Below are positions 1-7,600 of a stretch of DNA of 10,393 nt, one piece after another. The stretch is from positions 595,136-605,528 of the forward strand of contig WELB01000040.1 of NCBI GenBank assembly GCA_009602725.1, read 5' to 3'. The stretch is from Spirogloea muscicola. Its lineage: Eukaryota; Streptophyta; Zygnematophyceae; Spirogloeales; Spirogloeaceae. The position numbers were made by a program, and so were the translations under genes. Within the stretch, counting starts at the first letter, position 1, and each line of letters opens with the position of its first letter. The notes under the pieces were generated by a model. It worked only from the letters and a program-made list of their open reading frames with translations. It had not been told where the DNA came from and searched no databases.

Positions 1-216
1 CGCGAGGCGGCGGCGGCGGCGGAGGCGGCGGCGGCCGGCAGCCGCTCGCCACCGGGCGTGCGCTGCTGGCTGTGTCGTCAGCCCCCCACCAGTAAACGGG
101 CCCACCGAGACGGCCCCGGCGAGGCGGCGGAGCGGTCGCTCTTCCCAACGTGGGGCGACGGTGGCTCAGAGATTGGCGCAACGGCGGAGACCAGCGGCGG
201 AGACTTCTTTCTTTGA
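1..216 (+). other. GC-rich edge block with one open frame to TGA 214-216 (possible 3' end of a gene cut by the window, or a promoter island)
   Basis: Frame 1 is open from base 1 to TGA at 214-216 (71 codons): an Ala/Glu run, then RCWLCRQPPTSKRAHRDG and a Gly/Ala-rich end finishing SGGDFFL. Third positions are mostly G or C, as in the secure exons. I do not recognise the protein. The block is also a GCG-rich island like those at the 5' ends of RCL1 and the DGAT3-like gene, so it could instead be a promoter or leader. No ATG is available in frame. Confidence 0.3.
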
Positions 217-314
217 CCTGCGGCTGCTCAACAGGGGACATTGATAGTGACCACCCAGGTGGCCATTTGAATCGCTGTGTGCTTGTAGCCTTGTACATTC
301 CTGGTACTTCCTAT

Positions 315-784
315 GGGCTGGCCTCTCGCAGCCATTGCCTTATATCGAAGGAGCTGTTCCTCTTTCGTGCCTTTCTGGCCACTTCGAACTTTGTCCATTC
401 TTTTTTTTGGGCTGGCCTTTCCCTGCCCCCATTGGGAGAGCCACTTATCCCGGCCACTGCCTTCAATCCCCAGCCACCAGATAATCTGGCCGCGCTTGCT
501 TCGCTTTAAGTGGAAGAGCTGTTGTGTCTATATGTGGCCGCATCTCTTCGTCAGGAGCCCGGCAGTGGTGCGCGGCGCGGGGCGACCGTGGCGCGGCACG
601 TCGTCATCGATCGCCGATCGGAGGGTCACATCGTCAGAACCGGCGCTGGCCCCCGGAGCCTGACCCAGAGACCTTGTCAAACTGTCTTCGGGGCTGGCTT
701 TTCTCTCGCTTTCTCAGCCAGCTTGTCCATTCCTTTGGGCTGCTGGCCTCTCACAGCCTTTGCTGTCAATCTGGAAGAGCTGTT
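315..784 (+). repeat. Degenerate dispersed direct repeats
   Basis: Several short blocks recur in similar order. GGGCTGGCCTCTC-like blocks are at 315, 409, 691 and 737. TTGTCCATTC is at 391 and 723. GGAAGAGCTGTT is at 512 and 773, with a near copy GAAGGAGCTGTT at 347. The segments 315-360 and 737-784 share block order about 425 bp apart, which suggests an old partial tandem duplication. The segment after each is pyrimidine-rich. No coding role is evident. Confidence 0.5.
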
Positions 785-1397
785 CTTTATTCTCCCTTTC
801 ACTTCTTCGCTTTCACAGCCCTCGCCCCGTGGGTGAGCCACTTCCTTTCTTTCAAAGACACTCCTGCCGCTTTGTGAGGCCTTTCACTTCAGTGCTTCCT
901 TTTGTGCTTTTATGATCCGGCCGCTCTGGCCCTCTCTCATCCTTTACCACAGCATGCCTGCCGCCGCCTGCAGGGCTTGCGGTCTGCGTCGGCAGCCTCG
1001 GCGCACCGAGCAGAAGGCCTCCTGTGTCACCCAAGGTGGCCTCGCAGGCGGCAGGAGAGCCGACGGCAAGGAGCCGGTGAAGGTGGCCCACTGCGCCTGA
1101 GCGCCTTTGCAAGAGCTGAGTATTTAGCACTGGCCGTGCGGAGCTGCTTGCCTCAAACAGAGGTGCATTCTGGTCGGGGCACGCGCCTTGCCAGCTTTGC
1201 CTGCCACACCTGTGGGGGCCTGTCTGTGCTGCTGCTGCCCCAGACATAGCGACTGAAGACTGGCTGACCTCCAGCTTGCTGCGCTGCTCCAAGTATATGC
1301 TCAAATTTGCTCAAGAACAGACACTGGCCAATGATGCTGTCCCCAGCTGATTGAGTGCTGTCGCAGCCTTGATCATTGGTGTCAGCATAGAATCATA

Positions 1398-1526
1398 ATG
1401 GCTAGTGCCTTGCACGCACCAACGCATGACAAAGAGCTGGTGGCATGCGGGTGCACGCTGAGTTTCTGCCCAGATAATCCTAATTATGATGTATACTGTG
1501 GAAGCAAGACCCCAAAAGTCGCATAG
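1398..1526 (+). CDS. Possible cysteine-rich small ORF, 42 aa, unrecognised
   Basis: ATG 1398 to TAG 1524-1526 encodes 42 residues beginning MASALHAPTHDKELV, with four cysteines in the second half (CGC, FC, YC contexts) and a balanced, protein-like composition. The frame is open upstream to 1335, so it could be part of an exon rather than a gene. After the TAG the frame continues twelve sense codons to another stop. I know no family that matches. Chance is a real possibility. Confidence 0.15.
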   Translation: MASALHAPTHDKELVACGCTLSFCPDNPNYDVYCGSKTPKVA

Positions 1527-1769
1527 GTCCGTGTTTCCAACCAGGCGGAACAAAACATCGGATGACAGTAGGCGGGCACAGTGTGGTCAAAGTTGTTGAT
1601 CTGGAGCCGAGCAGAAGGACCACCGTTGACTGCGTAGACAGCAATGCCAAGCGCAGGCAGGGCAGCCTGCATACAGACCCAGGATGCAGTGAAGGTCAGC
1701 AATGGCCAACGGGGACGAGTGCGTTGCTGTTGAATGCCTCGTGTGAATGTTCATGTTGAAATTCACGCA

Positions 1770-1774
1770 TTACA
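1770..1774 (-). terminator. Poly(A) signal of RCL1
   Basis: Minus-strand TGTAA (TTACA on the plus strand), 350 nt past the RCL1 stop, and the only copy I find between that stop and the left edge. It implies an RCL1 3' UTR spanning about 2124 to 1755. Open frames inside that interval are therefore unlikely to be genes. Confidence 0.55.
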
Positions 1775-2124
1775 AAAATCTGCAGCAATTGGGGGCAGAT
1801 TTGCATGTTGTTGTCAGGTGGCAGACATTCTGACATAGCACGCTATAGATTACTGGGCGAGCAAAGTGCCCACTCACAAGGCATGGCCAAAGCTGAGGCA
1901 GAAGTCTGCTGCACTCTGCATGCGCCACAGTGGAACCTCGCCATCACCACTGCCTCGAGGTGGCAGGCAGCCACAACATGCTCATTGCAAAGGAAGCTGC
2001 GGCGTAGCCGCCACCCTGGCGCGGAGGACGCCTCCGACGCCCGCGTGCCCGCCGGGCGCTCCATCTGCCGTTGATGTCCAATCCAACCTACGATTCGCCA
2101 CTAACAGCTGCCCCTCCTTGAAGG

Positions 2125-4095
2125 CTATGACAAATTCCTGGACTTGTTTCTGTGTGCGCTGCCAATGCAAGACAGCAGCACGGTGCCAGTCGCCGGCTCT
2201 GGCTGTATGTTGAACTGCACACCAAGGAGCTCCTTGATGTGCCGAAGCATCCCAATGGCTGCCGGCGCCAAGCGGCCCACTCGCACCTTGGACAGGTCGT
2301 CCTCACTCAGAGCGCAGAGCAGGAACAGCAGGCTCTGCAAGGGGGGGACCCAGTAAGGTTGCACTTCAGATGGTGGATACTGCTTCTACTCTGACTGAAC
2401 CATCACTGAGGGGTAACTGACCCACAAGTGCGATGGCGCAGCTACACATTACTTGGTGAGTCGAGTCCACAACGCCGCCGAGGTGTATTTCATCCAGGAA
2501 CGCATGCGCCGCCCGCTGGCCGACTTCCTCAGGGAGCAGGACTGTCTCCCGCTCAACGCCCTCTTCATCTTTGTCGCGTCTCGCGGCCACTGCGCACTCT
2601 GCGCTCAGGAGGCACCCGGTTGTGGTCTCTGCCACCAGTACCATCCCGTATCCCGGCGACCTGTACACTACAAACGCAGCCAGGACTGAGAACCTTCATG
2701 ATATGGCTCATATACTGGAAGAGATTGGTGCGATGAAGATCTCGTACTCCTGCCCCTCCCTGAGCCCTGAATGTCAAAACCTCGCCAGCCCTTGACCTCG
2801 AGGACTTGGCAAATGAATATGAGCTGCACTAAGACAAGCCTCTTTGGCACTCACTTGCCGGACTCGGATCCAGCATAGTGATCTGTGAAGATGTAAACAT
2901 CGGCAAGGAGGCGGTTGAGGACGCCCCGCGCAGCATCCACCATGCGGTTGACCATCTGCGGTGACACACGGGTGCTGTACGCGACGCCCCGCACGCGCTT
3001 CACCATGCCCTCATCGACCAGGTGCACGGGCTGCAAATCGGGACAACAACACATTACTGAGGTCTCCCGCTTGGAGCCTAGCACCTGGGCATGCAATGCC
3101 TGCCAGCAGGTGGAAGCTGGAGCAGCTGACATAGTGTTGAGGCATCAGGAGCTTTGGACTGGGGTTAAGGATCAAGGCACAAGTCAGAACGCTGGAGTAG
3201 TCAATGCCGAGTTGTGCAAAGCTTGCTCACTAGGAGGCTGCCTGAGACGACGGGCAGGCGGAGGAGGACCTCGCCGCCACCAAGTGGCGGGGCCCCTCGC
3301 CTCACAACCTTCAGCTCCACATCCTCGGTGGCAACACCGAGGCGTCGGAGAAGGGGCAGAGTGGTAATGCGGAAGGTGTCCACACAAGGGTCCTTGTCGT
3401 CATTTGTTATCCCTGCATGGCGGCTCTTAAGGTGAGGAAGTATAATACGAGTATGAAAAGACCTCCACGTACACTGCAAATATTCTTAGCTCAGCTTGGG
3501 GCGCACTAAATGCAATGTGAGATGAGAACATCAAAGGCAGTGGTACCTGTGAGCGTGATGGATAGCGGCTTCTTGCAAAACAGCCCGAGGACGATGAGTA
3601 TCTCAAGGAAGTAACCTATCGCGCGGTCTGTGCCGCAATCGTGGGTCAGGCCCCTGCCGCCAACCAGCACGCCGGGCGTGTACAGCAGCCTTGTGCCTGG
3701 CTCAGGGACCCACTGAGTCAGTCAGGCCTGACAGTGCCTCCCAGTCAATGGTGACCCCTTCACGAATTCTCCACTGAGTCTCTCAACTCGCTTCTGTTGC
3801 GCCTGCTAGAGGTGCATCATAGAACACTGAGAGACGACTAGGTCTGGAATGCATATCTATTTCAAGTGTGGTAGAGGAAGAAGGGGCGGCGGTGGGCACC
3901 GGTCTCATTGATCTCGACGCGGCAGCCGCGCGAGAGCTTCTCCAGCAGGCGCAGGAGGGAGGCCTCGGCGGGCCGCAGCCCCGGCGCCCTGGCAGAGGCC
4001 CGCAGGTCGTCGATGCGCAGCGGGGCCCCCGACAGCGTCGCCAGCACCAGCCGCGCGCGCAGCTGCCGGCTGCCCCGCAGCCGCACGACCGACAT
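2125..4095 (-). CDS. RCL1: RNA 3'-terminal phosphate cyclase-like protein, 18S rRNA processing factor (six exons, 373 aa)
   Basis: Nucleolar factor of the small-subunit processome; in yeast Rcl1 works with the GTPase Bms1 and is needed for early pre-18S cleavages. Exons on the minus strand: 4095-3900, 3696-3547, 3412-3231, 3030-2855, 2660-2453 and 2334-2125. All introns are GT-AG and the phases join to one frame of 373 aa, the length of the human protein. Recognisable blocks: RLVLATLSGAPLRIDDLRA (15-33), EINETG (61-66), GGRGLTHDCG (78-87), GITNDDKDP (116-124), RRGAPPLGGGEV (153-164), RVSPQMVNRMVDAARG (197-212), SPGYGMVLVAETTTG (236-250) and GGVVDSTHQ (296-304). True RNA cyclases carry a catalytic histidine in the late-domain helix; residues 325-334 read RLAPAAIGML there, as expected for the non-catalytic RCL1 branch. 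The start is the first in-frame ATG (4095); an in-frame TAA lies upstream at 4188-4186 with no ATG between. It is divergent from the histidinol dehydrogenase gene. Confidence 0.95.
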
Positions 4096-4099
4096 GGCG

Positions 4100-4136
<37 letters not shown>

Positions 4137-4156
4137 AGGGTCCGAGAGCCGGGCAT
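3905..4156 (-). other. Upstream ORF in the RCL1 leader, overlapping the RCL1 start, 83 codons, poly-Gly
   Basis: An ATG at 4156 opens a frame different from RCL1. It starts MPGSRTL, runs through the GCG repeat as twelve glycines, crosses the RCL1 ATG at 4095 and stops (TGA) at 3907-3905, still inside RCL1 exon 1. The start context (T at -3, C at +4) is weak, so leaky scanning is plausible. It matters only if transcription begins upstream of 4156, which the sequence does not tell. There is no sign of a conserved peptide. Confidence 0.35.
4096..4134 (-). repeat. GCG/GCC trinucleotide repeat abutting the RCL1 start codon
   Basis: On the minus strand the 39 bases before the ATG are eleven GCG triplets followed by two GCC triplets, exactly in frame with RCL1. 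In that frame they would read as thirteen alanines, but the frame has no upstream ATG before its TAA at 4188-4186; only a TTG precedes the repeat. It is therefore best read as 5' leader, unless translation starts at a non-AUG codon. Confidence 0.9.
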
Positions 4157-4192
4157 GGACACGAGACCGCCTGAGGCCCAGAGCTTTAGCCA

Positions 4193-4200
4193 AGGGTTTA
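4193..4200 (-). promoter_or_regulatory. Telo-box-like motif upstream of RCL1
   Basis: Minus strand TAAACCCT, 98 bp upstream of the RCL1 ATG. Telo-boxes (AAACCCTA) are enriched in promoters of ribosomal protein and ribosome-assembly genes in Arabidopsis, and RCL1 belongs to that class. This copy overlaps the core but is not the exact plant consensus. Confidence 0.35.
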
Positions 4201-4202
4201 AG

Positions 4203-4249
4203 CCCGACGAAGCAACCCTGCAGTCCGACGTCGGGCAACCCGACGAGGC
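4203..4249. promoter_or_regulatory. CCGAC cluster with CCGACGTCGG palindrome and 7-bp inverted repeat
   Basis: In 47 bp there are two near-identical 11-mers, CCCGACGAAGC (4203-4213) and CCCGACGAGGC (4239-4249). Between them is the perfect palindrome CCGACGTCGG (4225-4234). The segment CGTCGGGCAACCCGACG (4229-4245) is an inverted repeat with 7 bp arms and a 3 bp spacer. CCGAC thus occurs three times forward and once reversed. In land plants CCGAC is the core bound by DREB-type AP2 factors, and ACGT cores bind bZIP factors; applying that here is inference. Confidence 0.45.
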
Positions 4250-4414
4250 TTTTACCTCCCCTGGTGTTGTGTAGCCTTTGTTCGTAGCCCACTCCGAAGC
4301 CTTCCNCGGAAGCCGGCCGAGGCCCGCCTCCGGCGACCGGCGGCACCCGGCGTACGGCGGCGAATTACCGCCGGGGCCACCCGCCGCAGAGCCGGTGAGC
4401 CTCCGCCGGCGAGG

Positions 4415-4436
4415 TTTAGGGGATCAGGGTTTGGGC
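4415..4436. promoter_or_regulatory. Paired telo-box-like motifs (TTTAGGG, AGGGTTT)
   Basis: TTTAGGG at 4415-4421 is one unit of the plant-type telomere sequence, and AGGGTTT follows at 4426-4432, running into TTTGGGC (4430-4436). They lie mid-promoter, about 320 bp upstream of RCL1 and 185 bp upstream of the histidinol dehydrogenase start, so they could serve either gene. Functional assignment is inferred from land-plant ribosome-biogenesis promoters. Confidence 0.3.
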
Positions 4437-4536
4437 AGGGGCCGCGGCGCTGCCGAAGCCTGGGCCACCCGGGAAGAGCTGACGCAGCTGCACGCCGCCG
4501 CGCTTAGAAAATAGGTCAACTTCGTGTCTGGAAACA

Positions 4537-4554
4537 ATGACCATAGGAGATTAA
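4537..4554 (+). other. Five-codon upstream ORF before histidinol dehydrogenase
   Basis: ATG ACC ATA GGA GAT TAA encodes MTIGD. It ends two bases before another upstream ATG at 4557, which has a strong context (A at -3, G at +4) and opens 104 codons in a frame different from the proposed start at 4621. Either these are upstream ORFs that reduce translation, or transcription starts downstream of 4557, or the exon 1 model is wrong. Confidence 0.3.
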
Positions 4555-4620
4555 CAATGGCGTATTTCCAACTTGGCAGAACCTCGCAGGGCGGCGGCCA
4601 TTGCCGGCGGCGCCCCCCCC

Positions 4621-7600
4621 ATGGCGCCTGCCGCGTCAATCGCAGGTGCTGCCCTCCCGCCCCTTCTGAAACACCCTCTTGCGGCGCTGGCTGGCCTGCT
4701 TCACTGAGGCTAGACCTGCAGACAGTGTGCAGCAGTAGCTTGGGCAGCAGGGCCCGGCCCCCCCGCCAGCAAGCTCGACCATGCAGGGTGTTGAGTCGGA
4801 CATGGCACGAGCTGTGCTTCCTGTCGCTCCAATGTTATAAGCGTCGTCTCGCACACGCAATAGGCTCATAACAATGCTGATGACAGGATCAAGCGCACGC
4901 TGAAGACAAGTTGTACAGGAACTGCGGTTGGGCACACTTCTGCCGCAGGTAGAAGATCTAGAAAGGTCACCCATCTGTTCTGGAGCATATGGTGCAGGAG
5001 CTGTCTGGAGACAGCCTGCGTCTGAGGTTTTCCACCTACGTAGCTTTGGTATGTAAAATAAACCTGAGAATATTAGTGGGCTTGTTGATTCGTCCTGTGC
5101 AGTCAGCAAGGAGCCCGCCAAGCAAACATCGCTGCGCTCTTACCGGCTGGCCGAGCTGAACGACACAGAAGTCGCGGCGCTCCTGACGCGACCGCGCATC
5201 GACTTTTTGTCCATCTTCGACACGGTAGGCACCTGCAGGGAACAAGTTGTGAAGTAGGGGTGCAGACTCAAGGTTTCAGGTTTCAGGTTTCAGGTTTCAG
5301 GTTTCAGGTTTCAGGTTTCAGGTTTCAGGTTTCAGGTTCCAGATTTATATATGCAACCTCAAATTGCCTACTTTACAAGACAGTGAGATTATGACTACGC
5401 CTGTGTACTTTCTCAGGTAGGCCCCATCATAGAGGACGTGAGGACAAGGGGGGATACAGCAATTCAAGAGTAAAGATGTTCATGAACCAGATGCTTCACT
5501 CGCTCGACTTGCATTTCTGCTGTACGATGCCCTCACTGCACTGTCAGACAGAGGCTAAGGACAGGTTGCTGTGTGTCTTTGGTGAATTATCTGCTCATAG
5601 CTGGAATTTGCCCCCTCAGGTTATATCTGTCATCTGGTGGATCAGTGCAGCAATAAAAGCAGAGGGAAGGCAGCTGATGTATGCAATGGAATGTCTTCAT
5701 AGATACACGGAGCGATTCGACAAGGTCAAGCTCAACAAATTTGTTGAGAGGATTGAGGACATACCAGAGCCGCAGGTTGGGCTAGACTTCAGGACTGACT
5801 GGATTATCTGAGAGGCGGGCGGGCTCGTACTGTTGATGGCATACTGTCAACAGATTAGCACTTTTTCGCATGCGGAGCTGCTGTTATTAGTGATGCAGAC
5901 TTGGCTTGGCGAGAACATTCTTTTCCATCTGATTTCCAGCCACCCGATTTGTCTGCGATTGGAAAGCTAAGTCCTGCAACATTCTTGCAGCTGGAGCAAA
6001 GGACAAAGGCTGCATTTGATGTCGCCTTCTCAAACATCAAGGCTTTCCACGAAGCTCAGAAGAAGACACAATCCCTTGTGGTCGAAACCATGCCTGTAAG
6101 ATAGTCCTGCCAATCTCGGTCTCTCCGTTGCATGTAGCTCCCTGTGCATGTAGGGAGGCTGCAATCCTCACAATGTTGTCAAATAAAAAAACAGGCGGGC
6201 AGTACAACCCGGCATACTTGCCATACGATCAAGAGATAATTTGCTTTGTCTGAGCCTTCCTGAGCTCATGAGCTTCTAAGCTTCCCTGTTGCTTGCACCA
6301 ACTTGCACCCACTATGAAGGTGCGCTAAGATCTGACACAAAATTGGCAACGTCGTCTGTCCAACTGTCAGGGTGTGCAATGTAGGCGAGTGGCGCGGCCT
6401 ATTCAGCGGGTGGGGCTCTACGTGCCTGGTGGGACTGCGGTCCTGCCATCCACAGCGCTCATGCTCGCAGTGGTGAGCATTAGTCCATCAGCCAAGAAGG
6501 CCCTCCATGGGCACTTTCCTTTATTAAGTGTCCGAAGTTCCTTACCTGCTCACGTGCACTTGGCCACTTCTGTGACATCTGCTTGACTACCCCCTTGGCA
6601 GCCCGCTGGGATTGCCGGCTGCGAGGTCGTGGTCGTTGCCACGCCCCCCCAGAAGGATGGCACCATCTGCCAGGTGAGCAGTGGCAGCATCCTCCAATGT
6701 TGCTGATATGGTGAATGCAGTTGAGCTCTCCTCGACTGTTCTGATGCATGGCTTGTAAACTCCAGCAATGATCTCTTTGTGTGCAGGAGGTCCTCTACTG
6801 TGCAAAGAAAGCAAATGTCACACACATCCTCAAGGCCGGTGGGGCACAGGTACGAAGCAGCTGTGCTCGGCCCACTGTGGATGTGTGGCTAAGATTACAG
6901 TACAGTCTATGCTTCAGTGCACTCCTACATTGTCTGAGTAGCTCGTTTCTTCCTCGCTCATGCTAGTGCTGTGCCTCTTGAGCACTGTGATAGGCTGTTG
7001 CCGCCATGGCGTGGGGAACGGAATCATGTCCAAAGGTAGGGTGGCAGCGCCCAACTTGTTGGTTCAAGTATGTGCTGCCCTGCGCTCCTCTCTACTTGCA
7101 TCAGCAGCATCTGAGTAGATTGGCTTTCAATCATATTATGTGCTAGCATGGATGTCCTCCATAGCTACATTCAAGATTGTGCCTGATTCTTCAAGCAATG
7201 GATCAGCACCGTAGCTGACTGACTGTGAACTTGACTCTGCCCAGGTTGACAAAATACTTGGTCCTGGCAACCAGTACGTGACAGCAGCCAAGATGCTCTT
7301 GCAGGTGCTGAAGGAATGAAGGGATGCTTGTGCTTGCAGCAGCTCTAGTGAGGCTCCCCTTATATGTTGTCTCTTGTCAGCGTGTCAGAACACAGTTACA
7401 AGGCTGGTCTTTTTATGAGTCCCTGCTTCATTGGCATGTCAATACTGATTGAGAAACAAATGTGACTGAGGAAAGGCATACCCGAGTGGAGCTTATACCT
7501 GAGCACAGTTCTAGTCAGTAGAAGCTCTTTCTTTCTCAAACCCTTGTTGTCATAGTTGCTCATACATTTCACTGTGTGTTACTTCTCATGAGTGGGCAAG

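Larger units (their letters stand above)
217..1769. other. 1.55 kb without a recognised gene
   Basis: Open frames occur on both strands, including 1304-852 minus and 912-1100 plus, but none shows a family motif, and none assembles with good splice sites into a longer frame that I can defend. Left part (217-880): pyrimidine-rich with degenerate repeats. Middle (940-1100): GC-rich and open in several frames. Right (1140-1760): several short protein-like frames described separately. No tRNA or rRNA is seen. Confidence 0.5.
4096..4620. promoter_or_regulatory. Shared divergent promoter and leaders of RCL1 and histidinol dehydrogenase
   Basis: This 525 bp interval lies head-to-head between the RCL1 ATG (4095, minus) and the proposed histidinol dehydrogenase ATG (4621, plus), so it must hold both promoters and both 5' leaders. 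It is markedly GC-rich. Next to the RCL1 start it has a GCG repeat; farther in it has CCGAC elements and telo-box-like motifs, annotated separately. No clear TATA box is visible. One undetermined base (n) sits at 4306. Confidence 0.75.

Noticed and set aside
852-1304. 150-codon minus-strand open frame
   Set aside because: No family motif, begins and ends without splice or poly(A) context, overlaps equally open plus-strand frames in GC-rich DNA; not enough to call a gene.
1843-2170. Several open frames on both strands below the RCL1 stop
   Set aside because: They lie in the inferred RCL1 3' UTR (stop 2125, TGTAA at 1770), lack recognisable motifs and do not splice convincingly to the frame at 1702-1484.
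4306-4306. Single undetermined base (n)
   Set aside because: Assembly or base-call ambiguity in a GC-rich promoter, not biology; it affects no called exon.
3783-4346. Long minus-strand frame rich in Arg/Pro, and plus-strand frame 3868-4287
   Set aside because: Both are alternate-frame readings of RCL1 exon 1 and the GCG repeat; the first also crosses the unresolved base at 4306.
4878-5025. Box C/D snoRNA-like TGATGA ... CTGA in histidinol dehydrogenase intron 1
   Set aside because: The CTGA at about 4899 is too near, the next one at 5022 falls in exon 2, and no terminal stem is visible. RCL1 introns were also read for C/D boxes without a convincing hit.
5272-5341. Interstitial telomere array
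   Set aside because: The unit is TTTCAGG, not TTTAGGG or TTTTAGGG; nine exact copies differ consistently from the plant-type telomere repeat.
5476-5811. ATG-started frame running from intron 4 into exon 5 of histidinol dehydrogenase
   Set aside because: The exon 5 part is genuine ([12 protein letters not shown]), but family alignment places exon 4 directly before it, and the frame continues past the exon 5 donor only by chance.
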